A DNA stretch of 64,000 nucleotides from Xenophilus sp. Marseille-Q4582. Its GTDB lineage: Bacteria; Pseudomonadota; Gammaproteobacteria; Burkholderiales; Burkholderiaceae_C. The notes below the pieces were generated by a model. That model made no database searches. It had not been told where the DNA came from and was given only the letters and a program-made list of their open reading frames with translations. Shown here one piece after another: positions 36,480-47,436 of this stretch. Position numbers and translations under genes: made by a program. Every line of letters starts with the position of its first letter. Position 1 is the first letter of the stretch. The DNA lies in NCBI RefSeq assembly GCF_916700565.1, contig NZ_CAKAKO010000001.1, positions 1,054,001-1,118,000 on the forward strand, written 5' to 3'.

Positions 36480-37139
36480 CTATTCGTCGTTGTACTCATA
36501 CATATCGCGGTGGTATTCTCGCAGAATTTCTTCTGCGTCGACGTAGTCTCTTGGATCAATATTAAAGTGCTCCAGAGGATCTACTTCGTCAATAGAGCGG
36601 TACTCATGCGAGAAACCTGCCGCCATTAGTTCGTCCAACCCCTTGATTTCCAATGCACAGCATTTGCATGAAAATTGCATCGGCGTGACACGAACTTCCT
36701 GTACCAGTTCCTCGCCCTTCAAGAAGGCCGAACTCCTTCCAACAGGTGTTGCGATCAACTTACCTATCGCTGCACAAGCGGGGCATTTTAGGAATTTAAG
36801 ATGGTGGCCACTCGTGAGAACTGCCGAAACAGCATCAGTTTTTTCTTCGTCGCGCTTGATTTTTTGATCGGATTCAGAAAGAGCGAAAAATCGTTCCTTG
36901 CAAATACGTATCAAGTCAGATACTCGTTTCGATCTATCTTTCGCGATGGCGCTGGAAGTTTGCAATGCGAGCTGTGCGTCTTCTGAGCCAAGTAAGGACT
37001 GCAGGTCTTCTTTGGCGAAAACCGAGACCTTTACGATGAATGAATAAACGCTTGGCATTAAAGCATCTACGGACAGCTGTGCCATCTCGGCGGAATCACC
37101 GTGCAACTCCCCATTTCGAGCATCGATAAGTGAGCGCAC
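36480..37139 (-). CDS. C-terminal half of a frameshifted HEPN/zinc-ribbon protein
   Basis: This frame (219 residues from a GTG) opens with RSLIDARNGELHGD, which holds the HEPN ribonuclease-type motif R-N-x3-H (Arg8, His13). A helical stretch follows, then a zinc-ribbon pattern Cys119-x2-Cys122 and Cys158-x2-Cys161, and an acidic tail (YVDAEEILREYHRDMYEYNDE). It follows the preceding frame after 1 nt and looks like its continuation: removing one G from the GGG at 37157-37159 fuses the two into about 318 residues. Codon use is AT-richer than the flanking genome. Function unknown; an RNA-cleaving toxin or defence role is inferred from the motif. Confidence 0.6.
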   Translation of the reverse strand: MRSLIDARNGELHGDSAEMAQLSVDALMPSVYSFIVKVSVFAKEDLQSLLGSEDAQLALQTSSAIAKDRSKRVSDLIRICKERFFALSESDQKIKRDEEKTDAVSAVLTSGHHLKFLKCPACAAIGKLIATPVGRSSAFLKGEELVQEVRVTPMQFSCKCCALEIKGLDELMAAGFSHEYRSIDEVDPLEHFNIDPRDYVDAEEILREYHRDMYEYNDE

Positions 37140-37140
37140 C

Positions 37141-37437
37141 TTAAGGATCTCGTTGTCCCGTCAGTTCCGGAATCAAGCGATGTAATCGCTTGAGAGCCTC
37201 AGTGAGGTCAATTGATCTTGCCGGTGTTCTCGGTGCTTGCCCGCAAGCGAAAAACAGACTTTCAAGATCCGGCGCTGAGTTTAGGGCTGGGTTGACTGAA
37301 CAGAGTGCTCCCCGGGTAACAAACTCAATAGTGAAGCTTACACTCAACAAAAAGTCTTCTTCCGATCTCTCCCGTGCGCTAGCCTTTGTCCAATAATTCT
37401 GCGCTTTAGCAAAGAAACTAGCTGATGTCCAAGTCAT
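37141..37437 (-). CDS. N-terminal half of a frameshifted HEPN/zinc-ribbon protein
   Basis: The 98-residue frame begins MTWTSASFFAKAQNYWTKAS and contains helices typical of the first part of a HEPN domain (FLLSVSFTIEFVTRGALCSVNPALN), then KRLHRLIPEL before an early stop. By itself it lacks the R-x4-H motif, which lies in the next frame. It starts 20 nt inside the end of the oxygenase gene, so both are one operon. The early stop is best explained by a +1 change between 37144 and 37160; a programmed shift or sequence error cannot be excluded. Confidence 0.6.
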   Translation of the reverse strand: MTWTSASFFAKAQNYWTKASARERSEEDFLLSVSFTIEFVTRGALCSVNPALNSAPDLESLFFACGQAPRTPARSIDLTEALKRLHRLIPELTGQRDP

Positions 37438-38050
37438 TTATTTTGCTCCAAACTGAGAATCTAAACAATGATACGTCGTCGTTATCAGTAAATGCACTTC
37501 TAGCGTGAAGCATAGCCCAATTATCCACTAGGGTCATATAGTTCGCCCTCCAGTCAATAGTAATCGTGTTGCATTTTGGGGAACGCAAATATTCATCTAT
37601 CGCACTGGCTTCAGCGTTTACTGCGCGCATCACGTCCGGGTTATATCGGATACATTGCTGGTTACTGATATCAACCAGTAATCGAGAGTAGTGACCGTTG
37701 CGCGCTATCTGAACGAAAAGTGCGCGACGTAAATAATTTTCTCCAAAAATAGTTTTCAGATTTTCAGTGTCAAAAAGTCTAGTTTGAGTTGTGCGAGGGC
37801 GCGGTGCAACTAGGAGCAGCCACCTTGGAGGCGTGTGAGTGAGTGCCCTATCCGAATGCAGTGGAAACTCTTCATGTCCATGAAAATATGAAAGAGTATT
37901 TTCTCTAGCAGCTGACGACGAGCGGCCCCATAGTCGTTCCAATACAACCCGGTCAGGTCGTAGGGATTCAATAATTTCTCTTGCACGAACACGTAGCCTT
38001 CCGTCTGTTCGTGGATAAATTTTCCAGCGTATAGGGTCTAACTGCGACAT
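37418..38050 (-). CDS. TauD/TfdA-like 2-oxoglutarate/Fe(II) oxygenase
   Basis: The 210-residue protein has the TauD-type pattern: HEEFPLHSDRAL with the iron ligands His65 and Asp67, PPRWLLLVAPRPR, and LVDNWAMLHARSAF with the third ligand His182. Arg197 is placed to bind 2-oxoglutarate. It is short for the family (often 260-300). Substrate is unknown. It is the first gene of a two-gene AT-rich module and overlaps the HEPN gene by 20 nt. A 1504-bp IS sits 81 bp upstream of its ATG and may have separated it from its promoter. Confidence 0.65.
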   Translation of the reverse strand: MSQLDPIRWKIYPRTDGRLRVRAREIIESLRPDRVVLERLWGRSSSAARENTLSYFHGHEEFPLHSDRALTHTPPRWLLLVAPRPRTTQTRLFDTENLKTIFGENYLRRALFVQIARNGHYSRLLVDISNQQCIRYNPDVMRAVNAEASAIDEYLRSPKCNTITIDWRANYMTLVDNWAMLHARSAFTDNDDVSLFRFSVWSKINDLDIS

Positions 38051-38130
38051 AAAATTTAACGAAAACTAGCAGAGCAACTGCTTTCTATTTTGGTGCCCCC
38101 CGCTTCCTTGCGATGCGTCGGATTCTCTTT

Positions 38131-39634
38131 AGTCCGCCCTGAACAACTCGCAAGCCCTTGATCTGACTGGTTGTTCTTCGAGTTGATGGGCGCGGGATTT
38201 GCAAGGTATGGTCTTGCCAGTGCCTGTTTTTTTGCAAATTTCTCCGAGGAGTCCGATGGGTCCGAAGCCTTCGCAGCCGCAAACGGGCGAGTTGTTTCGT
38301 CCACGACTGGACGAGCAGATCAACATGAAGCATCCGCTGGTCAGGCTGGGCGCGCTGATCGACTGGGCCGAGATCGAGCGCACGTTCGCGGTGTCGTTCA
38401 CTTCGGGGCGCGGGCGGCCCGCCTTGGCGCCGCGCCTGGTCGCCGGGCTGCTGTACCTGCAGCACACCTTCGATGCCTCCGACGAGGCGGTGGTCAACAC
38501 CTGGGTGGAGAACCCATACTGGCAGTTCTTCTGCGGCGAGACCTACCTGCAGACCGAGCTGCCCATTGACCCGTCCAGCCTGACGCGCTGGAGAAAGCGC
38601 GTTGGGGAAGAAGGCGTGGAGATGCTGCTGGCGGCCAGCATCGATGCCGCCCGGCGTGGTGGCGTCATCAAGAAAGCCAGCGTGCAGCAAGTGATCGTGG
38701 ACACCACGGTGATGCCCAAGGCTATCGCTCACCCCACCGACAGCCGCCTGCTGGAGCGAAGCCGCCAGCACCTGGTCAAGGTGGCTGAGGGCAATGGGCT
38801 GAAACTGCGCCAGAACTACAACCGCATCGCCCCACGGCTGGCCGCGCAGATCGGGCGCTACGCCCACGCCAAGCAGTTCAAGCGCATGAACAAGGCCGTT
38901 CGCACACTGCGCACCCGGGTTGGCCGCGTGCACCGCGAGGTGGCCCGCCAACTGCACATGCTGCCCGAAGCGGCCCAGGCCAAGGTCCAAGACCTGCTGC
39001 AGCGCACCGGCCGCATCCTCAGTCAACGCACGAAGGACAAGAACAAGCTGTACGCCCTGCACGCGCCCGAGGTCGAATGCATCAGCAAAGGCAAAGCCAG
39101 GACACCGTACGAGTTCGGCGTGAAGGTCCGCATCGCTACCACGTTGAAGGAAGGCCTGGTGGTGGGCATGCGCTCCATGCCGGGCAACCCCTACGACGGC
39201 CACACCCTGGCTGAGACACTGGAGCAGGTGGGCATCCTCACTGGCACGGACAGGCCGCCCGCCACGGCAATCGTGGACAAGGGCTACCGGGGTGTGAAAG
39301 TTGAAGGTGTGCGCATCCTGATGTCGGGCCAAAAGCGGGGCATCACCCGAACGCTCAGGGCCATGATCAAGCGGCGCAGCGCCATCGAACCGGCCATTGG
39401 GCACATGAAGATGGACGGGCGGCTGGGCCGCAACCCGCTCAAGGGTGCGCTGGGCGATGCGCTGCACGCGGTGATGTGCGGTGCCGGGCATAACCTGCGC
39501 CTGATCCTGGCCGCGCTGCGGCTTTATTGCGCCCGATTCGGGTTATCGATGCAGGCGGTCATCGCCGCACTGCTGGCCGCTCCTGGCGACGTCAGCCTAT
39601 CTGTAGCTGACAACTGAATTGTTCAGGGCTGACT
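38131..39634 (+). mobile_element. 1504-bp insertion sequence, copy 3
   Basis: This is the same element as at 33297 and 34805 but in the opposite orientation, with ends AGTCCGCCCTGAACAA and its inverted partner. It is flanked by its own 4-bp direct repeat CTTT (38127-38130 and 39635-39638). It therefore inserted independently of the tandem pair. Confidence 0.92.
38256..39617 (+). CDS. IS5-superfamily DDE transposase (1504-bp element, copy 3)
   Basis: This 453-residue transposase has intact Asp, Asp and Glu regions (QQVIVDTTVMPKA, AIVDKGYRGVKV, RRSAIEPAIGHMK). One residue differs from copies 1 and 2: EFGVKVRIATT instead of EFGVKVSIATT. GAGGAGTCCG lies directly before the ATG of MGPKPSQ and fixes the start. 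Confidence 0.92.
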   Translation: MGPKPSQPQTGELFRPRLDEQINMKHPLVRLGALIDWAEIERTFAVSFTSGRGRPALAPRLVAGLLYLQHTFDASDEAVVNTWVENPYWQFFCGETYLQTELPIDPSSLTRWRKRVGEEGVEMLLAASIDAARRGGVIKKASVQQVIVDTTVMPKAIAHPTDSRLLERSRQHLVKVAEGNGLKLRQNYNRIAPRLAAQIGRYAHAKQFKRMNKAVRTLRTRVGRVHREVARQLHMLPEAAQAKVQDLLQRTGRILSQRTKDKNKLYALHAPEVECISKGKARTPYEFGVKVRIATTLKEGLVVGMRSMPGNPYDGHTLAETLEQVGILTGTDRPPATAIVDKGYRGVKVEGVRILMSGQKRGITRTLRAMIKRRSAIEPAIGHMKMDGRLGRNPLKGALGDALHAVMCGAGHNLRLILAALRLYCARFGLSMQAVIAALLAAPGDVSLSVADN

Positions 39635-39772
39635 CTTTAGTCTTGGGATTTTTTAATAAGATGCCCATGCCGGGCCATGAGCAAGAATTTATGTTTAATT
39701 TCTTTTAAAAACATATCCTATTAAAAATCAGTACAGCAATCCTAGAATTGCCAATTTTTCGAAATTCTATGT

Positions 39773-40228
39773 TTAATCCAAATCATAGACTTCATAATCC
39801 CCTCGTTTTATATATCCCATGTAATTTTCAATACGAACGGGGATTCTTTCTATTGCAACCCAGGGCGTCATTTTTGAGTCTCGCCCTAGTCGAAATAAGT
39901 AGTTTTGGCCAGCGTCAAAATGCACATTTATCTCGCGCCATCCTGTGGGGTCGGGACCGATGTTGTGTAGACCGGGCTCCACGTCCGCATATAGGTACTC
40001 CGATATGCCAATTTTTCCGATCAACTTTCTGTCAAGGTAAAGCTCGACGTCCTTCAATTGAGTCAAGCCCCATGCGGCTTCCCTGACTGCGAATAGGCCG
40101 GCTTTGCCAGGTGCGGGAGTCGAGTACTTGCTGGTGTCGAAGTTTTCCGTGCTGGTCGCGCAGCCGGCGAGTAGCACCGTTGCCCCAAAAAGCAACCCCA
40201 GTTGAAAACGAGAAATGCGATTCTTCAT
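39773..40228 (-). CDS. Small lipoprotein, DUF2846-like
   Basis: The 151-residue protein has a lipoprotein signal with lipobox LLAGC (Cys23). A domain follows containing GKAGLFAVREA, VELYLDRKLIGKIGISEYLYADVEPGLHNIG and FDAGQNYLFRLG, the pattern of DUF2846-type envelope proteins. It is probably anchored in the outer membrane with an unknown role. Base composition is AT-richer than the flanking chromosome, so it belongs to the accessory island. About 130 bp between the IS and its stop are AT-rich with no gene seen. Confidence 0.75.
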   Translation of the reverse strand: MKNRISRFQLGLLFGATVLLAGCATSTENFDTSKYSTPAPGKAGLFAVREAAWGLTQLKDVELYLDRKLIGKIGISEYLYADVEPGLHNIGPDPTGWREINVHFDAGQNYLFRLGRDSKMTPWVAIERIPVRIENYMGYIKRGDYEVYDLD

Positions 40229-40345
40229 GCGATCTTAAGTACCAGTATTGGTGCGTGAACTGTTTGTGACCTAATGTATCTTGTTCTCCATCAGCGAGGG
40301 CTGGTTGTTGTGGCTTTCGACGATGCGGATCTGCACTCTGGCTAA

Positions 40346-41277
40346 GAACTTATCCGTAAATAGTTAAACTCACGACCCGAGCCGCAGCTGACGCGGTGCG
40401 GGATCGAGAACTTGGCCAATCGTGTTCAGTCATGGGTCGTGACAGATGAGTTCTGGCAGCGCGTTGAGCCGTTGATTCCTGCGCGCTCGCCGACAGACAA
40501 GATCTACGTGCGCAAGCCCGGCGCCGGGCGACCGCCCAAGCCGGCTCGACAGGTGTTCGAGGCCATCGTGTACGTACTGCGCACAGGCTGCCAGTGGAAG
40601 GCATTGCCCAAGGAGCGCTTCGGCAGTGCGAGTGCAATCCACAAGCGGTTCCTTGAGTGGGAGGCTGCGGGCTTTTTCGAGGAACTGTGGAAAGCAGGCT
40701 TGGCAGAGTACGACCAGATGCAGGGCATTGCCTGGCGCTGGCAGAGTGTGGACGGCGCAATGATGAAGGCGCCACTGGCCCGGGAGGCCGTGGGGCCCAA
40801 CCCGACGGATCGGGGAAAAAAAGGGCAGCAAGCGGCATCTGTTGGTGGACGGCCGTGGCGTCCCGTTGTCGCTCGTCGTGACCGGGGCCAACGTCCATGA
40901 CTGCAAGCGCCTTGACGCGGTCCTCAACGCCATCGTCGTCGAACGCAAGGATCCACCGCATCGACGAAACAAGCACCTGTGTGCTGACGCTGGCTACCGG
41001 GGCGCGGAACACCTTCGCACCATCGAAGACCACGGCTACATCCCTCATGTCGTCGGACGCCGCACTGAGGCTGATCTCATCAAGCAACGCGACCCCAAGA
41101 AGAAGGCGCGACGGTGGGTCGTAGAGGTCTGCCATAGCTGGTTCAACCGGTTCCGAAAGCTACTCGTGCGCTATGAGAAGCTTGAGCGCAGCTTTATCGC
41201 GCTCAATCATCTCGCCGCAGCCATCATTGCCTTGCGCAAGGTGCCGGCAGGGACGAACATTATTTACGGATAAGTTC
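40346..41277 (+). mobile_element. IS5-family, IS427-like insertion sequence (932 bp)
   Basis: The terminal inverted repeat is GAACTTATCCGTAAAT at both ends. A 3-bp direct repeat TAA flanks it (40343-40345 and 41278-41280), which fits this IS group. The transposase is split between two overlapping frames joined at a run of seven A residues. The 117 bp before the element hold no recognisable gene. Confidence 0.88.
40412..41273 (+). CDS. IS427-type transposase made by -1 frameshifting
   Basis: The first frame (to 40900) encodes the N-terminal part, VTDEFWQRVEPLIP, GRPPKPARQVFEAIVYVLRTGCQWKALP and SVDGAMMKAPL with the first Asp. The second frame (reading from about 40820 to 41273) encodes SKRHLLVDGRGVPLS, CADAGYRGAEHL with the second Asp, and ARRWVVEVCHSWFNRFRKLLVRYEK with the Glu. 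They join at GGGGAAAAAAAGGG (A run 40816-40822), the slippery site used by this IS group for programmed -1 frameshift. Both halves look intact. Confidence 0.85.
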
Positions 41278-41360
41278 TAAAGGTCGTGACCCTGCTCAGC
41301 TACGAGAGCAACTAAATCGGGCCATAAGCCTGAAGCGCCACTCGGTACCGCTGCAGCACA

Positions 41361-41430
41361 CTTCAGCGTGACATGCGTCGTCTCCACTTTCTTGCTATCG
41401 CGTGTCACAACCGCCGTTGCCTTGGCGTCC
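41361..41430 (-). pseudogene. Remnant of a second copy of the RND-cluster accessory gene
   Basis: Read on the minus strand this gives DAKATAVVTRDSKKVETTHVTLK, which aligns without gaps to the C-terminus of the accessory protein at 41992-42393 (TKVVAVVTREGKSLGTARFTLK); the DNA also aligns base for base. The rest of the gene is missing, and short CAGCCT repeats follow at 41431-41450. It appears to be a diverged, truncated paralogue beside the insertion sequence. Other parts of 41279-41570 show nothing recognisable. Confidence 0.55.
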
Positions 41431-41570
41431 GCCTCAGCCTCAGCCTCAACCTCGACCGCTGCATGAGGTCTGGATCAATGCACCACGCGAGCAGCCGTGT
41501 AGATGTCTGGGCAACGCTGACGGCATGAGCCGCTGGTAGGTGGCACGGAGAATGAGGGGGGTCACGCCGT

Positions 41571-41921
41571 GTGGTCCGGTTTGAGAGCACTCGCCCGGCC
41601 CCCGTGCATGGGGTGGTGCAGATGCTGGTGCTGGCGCGCGAGTCGGGCCGCATGCTGCGGTGGCAATGCATCAGCGCGCACGATGCGTCCACGCCCGCGT
41701 CGGAGTGGACGGGCACGACCATCACCTTTGCCCTGGGTGAGCGCGCGTCTTCGGCCGCGGCCAGCGGGGGCTGGGCGCGGCAGATTCCGGTGCAGACGGT
41801 GCTGAGCTTCACGCACCAGGGTTGGAAAGAGGGCGCGCGCTTCTTCGCTTTTTGCAACACGGCCTGGGGCACGGTGCTGCAGCAGTTGAAGGACTGCGCC
41901 ATGCTGGAGCCGCATCACTGA
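41571..41921 (+). pseudogene. C-terminal fragment of an SRPBCC/AHSA1-type protein
   Basis: The frame holds VVQMLVLARESGRMLRWQC, then TGTTITFALGE and FTHQGWKEGARFFAFCNTAWGTVLQQLKD, the last two-thirds of a SRPBCC (polyketide cyclase-like, AHSA1) domain. The N-terminal strands are absent, and the sequence before residue 16 does not look like the family. It is likely a truncated gene left next to the IS junction. A short expressed protein cannot be excluded. Confidence 0.55.
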
Positions 41922-41991
41922 GGTGCCAAGGTCGATGGCACGCGCGGCGGCACGACCGGCGCGGTAGCCGGCTGCCGCCGCAGGGCGTGCT

Positions 41992-42393
41992 TCACTTCAG
42001 CGTGAACCGCGCCGTCCCCAGGCTCTTGCCTTCGCGCGTCACCACCGCCACCACCTTGGTGCCGGCCGGCACGGTAAAGCTACCCGTAGCTTCCAGCTTG
42101 TCGCCGGCGGGCTTCAGTTCCACGTCTTGCTTCTGCGTGCCGGCCAGCAGCGTGAGCTTGGCGCTCAGGCCGGCCGCGGGCACGGGCTTGCCGTGGTCGC
42201 GCAGGTACAGCTGCACGGCGGCGGGCTTGGCCACCAGTTCGTAGACCATGTGCTTGGCCTCGACCACCACGCCGCCGTGCGCGGGGGCGAGGTCGTGGCT
42301 TTCATCGGCCCAGGCGGGCAGGGCGGCGAGGGTGAAGGCGGCGCACACGGCGAAAACGGCGCTGGGGGCCAGCAGGCGGGTACGGGGTGTCAT
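41992..42393 (-). CDS. Periplasmic accessory protein of the heavy-metal RND locus
   Basis: The 133-residue protein has a signal peptide (LLAPSAVFAVCAAFTLAALPAWA) and a mature beta-rich domain with His residues (DESHDLAPAHGGVVVEAKHMVYEL), then VQLYLRDHGKPVPAAG. Small proteins of this kind lie at the ends of Czc/Cus-type operons and are thought to bind metal in the periplasm. It follows the RND pump gene by 70 nt in the same direction. A decayed second copy lies at 41361-41430. Its biochemical role is not known. Confidence 0.75.
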   Translation of the reverse strand: MTPRTRLLAPSAVFAVCAAFTLAALPAWADESHDLAPAHGGVVVEAKHMVYELVAKPAAVQLYLRDHGKPVPAAGLSAKLTLLAGTQKQDVELKPAGDKLEATGSFTVPAGTKVVAVVTREGKSLGTARFTLK

Positions 42394-42463
42394 GCGGTGC
42401 TTTCCTTGTGAAGTAAGTGTTGGAGACAGGAAGGAAGGATGAGGAAGGAGGCGGGCGCGCTCG

Positions 42464-45586
<3,123 letters not shown>

Positions 45587-45604
45587 GGTGTGTCGGTGCC
45601 TCGT

Positions 45605-46789
45605 TCAGCGGACCTGGTTGATCAGCGTGGCGCCCTGCGTGGCCACGCGCTCGCCGGCCTTCAGGCCCGAGGTGACGGCCACGCGCACGCCGTCGAGCGG
45701 CACCACCGTGACGGTGCGCGGCGCGAAGTGCTCGGGCTGCGTCTTGACCCAGACGATGGCCTGGTTGGCGGCGTTCTTCATCACGGCCGATTGCGGCACG
45801 GCGATGGCCTGCACCGTGCTCTTGCTGTGCACCTGCACGCGCAGCGGCTGGCCCACGGCCAGCGTGGCCAGTGCGTCCGCCTGCGCCTGCGTCTGGGAGC
45901 CAAAGGCCAGCGGCAGCGCCTGTTCGCGCAGGCTGCGCGCGGCGCCGATGAAGCGCAGCGGCACGCGCGCATCGCCCACCGCGACGCTGGCACCGGCGAT
46001 GTCGGCCAGCAGCGCCGGGTCGTAGGCCAGCGCCTCGATGCGCAGGCGCTGCGGGTCGACGATTTCGAAGATCACTTCACGTGCGTCCACCACCTGGCCC
46101 GCCACCACGGCGGAAGAAGCGATGACGCCCGACACGGGCGCGACCAGCGGGTCGCGGTTGGTCAGGCCCGCGCCGATGGCCTGGGCGCGGGCGCGCGCGC
46201 TGGAGGCCTCGCTTTCGGCGGCTTCGATGTCCTTGCGCGGGATGGTGTCGCTGAGCTCGCGCAGGCGGGCCAGGCGCTTTTCCGCCAGTTGCTGGGCGGC
46301 GCGCAGCTCGGCCAGCTGGGCCGATTGCGAGGCGCGTTCCAGCGGCGCGGCGGCCGGTTGCACCCAGGCCAGCACCTCGCCCTTGCGCACGGCCTGGCCG
46401 GGCTCGGGCAGGCCGCGTGGGCCGGCTTCCACCCGGCCGGCGATCAGCGCCTGCACGCGGCCGCCGCTTTGCGGGTCCATCACCACGCGGCCGTCCAGCT
46501 CGGTGCTGCGCGGGTGCTGGCCGCTTTCGGCCCGCACGGTGCGCACGCCCAGCTGGCGCTGCGCGGGCTTGGGCAGGAACACGCTGCCATCGGGCAGGCG
46601 CTGCGGGCCGTTGCTGCTGGCGGCGGGGGGCGCGTCGCCATGGTCATGGCCGGGGCCGGCGAAGGCGGGGGCGCCCAGCGTCAGTGCGGCGAGCAGCGCC
46701 ATGTGTCGCAGGCGCGCGGCGCTGCACTTGAGGGGGCGGGTCGATGCGGCGCGGTGCCCCTCCAGCGAGGGCAGGTTCAGGCGGTTCAT
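45605..46789 (-). CDS. czcB: RND efflux periplasmic adaptor (CzcB type)
   Basis: The 394-residue protein has a signal peptide ending near FAGPGHDHGD, a His-rich mature start, and the membrane-fusion fold: VQALIAGRVE with lipoyl-like half-motif, a coiled-coil hairpin (about residues 145-195), DPLVAPVSGVIASS, and a C-terminal beta-barrel and membrane-proximal domain (VPQSAVMKN). It bridges the pump and the outer-membrane channel. The start overlaps the stop of the upstream gene by 4 nt. The His-rich start points to a divalent-metal role. Confidence 0.9.
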   Translation of the reverse strand: MNRLNLPSLEGHRAASTRPLKCSAARLRHMALLAALTLGAPAFAGPGHDHGDAPPAASSNGPQRLPDGSVFLPKPAQRQLGVRTVRAESGQHPRSTELDGRVVMDPQSGGRVQALIAGRVEAGPRGLPEPGQAVRKGEVLAWVQPAAAPLERASQSAQLAELRAAQQLAEKRLARLRELSDTIPRKDIEAAESEASSARARAQAIGAGLTNRDPLVAPVSGVIASSAVVAGQVVDAREVIFEIVDPQRLRIEALAYDPALLADIAGASVAVGDARVPLRFIGAARSLREQALPLAFGSQTQAQADALATLAVGQPLRVQVHSKSTVQAIAVPQSAVMKNAANQAIVWVKTQPEHFAPRTVTVVPLDGVRVAVTSGLKAGERVATQGATLINQVR

Positions 46790-47328
46790 GCGCGGGCTCC
46801 TTCGAGGGGGGCGTCGCGCTTGCCACGGCCCCGGGCCAGGCCGAGCGCGGCGATCAGCGCCAGTCCGCCCACGGCCCAGGGCGCATAGCGGCGCCAAGCC
46901 GGCGCGGCGGCGGGGGCGTCGTGCACGGCCTCATCGATGTGCAGCTCACCGGCCAGCAGGTCGGCTTCAGGGCCCACGGCCAGCGTGGCCGTGACGGGCA
47001 GCTCGCCGGCGGGCAGGGGCTGCGGCAGCGTCACTTCGTATTCGCCGGGGCCGTGCGGCTCGGCGGTGTAGCTGGCGTCGCCCAGTTGCAGTTCGATCTT
47101 GGCGTCGTTCACGGGCTCGTTGCTGGCATGGCGGTCCAGGTAGATCGCCAGGCGCTGGCCTTCGAGCACGCCGACCAGTTCGAAGGCTTCGGATTCGAGC
47201 GCGAAGCGCGGATGGGCCTGGCCGGTGGGCGCGGCGGGGCCGTCGTCGTGGCCCTCGTGGGCCTGGGCAAGCGGTGTGAGGAGCGCGCCGGACAGGGCCA
47301 GCACGCCCGCAAGGCGAAGGACATTCAT
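46786..47328 (-). CDS. His-rich membrane-anchored accessory protein of the RND operon
   Basis: The 180-residue protein has a signal peptide ending in LAQA and a His-rich mature start (HEGHDDGPAAPTGQAHPRF). A beta domain of about 100 residues follows (GVLEGQRLAIYLDRHASNEPVNDAKIEL), then one C-terminal membrane helix (RRYAPWAVGGLALIAALGLA) and a basic tail. Such proteins are encoded with CzcCBA-like pumps and probably hand metal to the adaptor. It lies between the channel and adaptor genes. Its exact function is unknown. Confidence 0.78.
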   Translation of the reverse strand: MNVLRLAGVLALSGALLTPLAQAHEGHDDGPAAPTGQAHPRFALESEAFELVGVLEGQRLAIYLDRHASNEPVNDAKIELQLGDASYTAEPHGPGEYEVTLPQPLPAGELPVTATLAVGPEADLLAGELHIDEAVHDAPAAAPAWRRYAPWAVGGLALIAALGLARGRGKRDAPLEGARA

Positions 47329-47436
47329 GGTGTTGGCAAAAGAGGAGGAAGGCAGACAGAGGGGCGAGGCGCGTGGTGCGCGGCGGGCGGCAGGGGCGGG
47401 CGACAGGGGTAGGCGACAAAGGCAGGGGCCGCGCGG

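Noticed and set aside
34805-39634. The 1504-bp IS copies 2 and 3 in opposite orientation around the oxygenase/HEPN genes as a composite transposon.
   Set aside because: Each IS has its own 4-bp direct repeat (ACCT for the tandem pair, CTTT for copy 3). A composite transposon would share one repeat at its outer ends. The copies inserted independently.
41431-41450. CAGCCT repeats as a CRISPR-like or regulatory array.
   Set aside because: The units are six bases, fewer than four copies, contiguous and without spacers. This is a simple tandem repeat.
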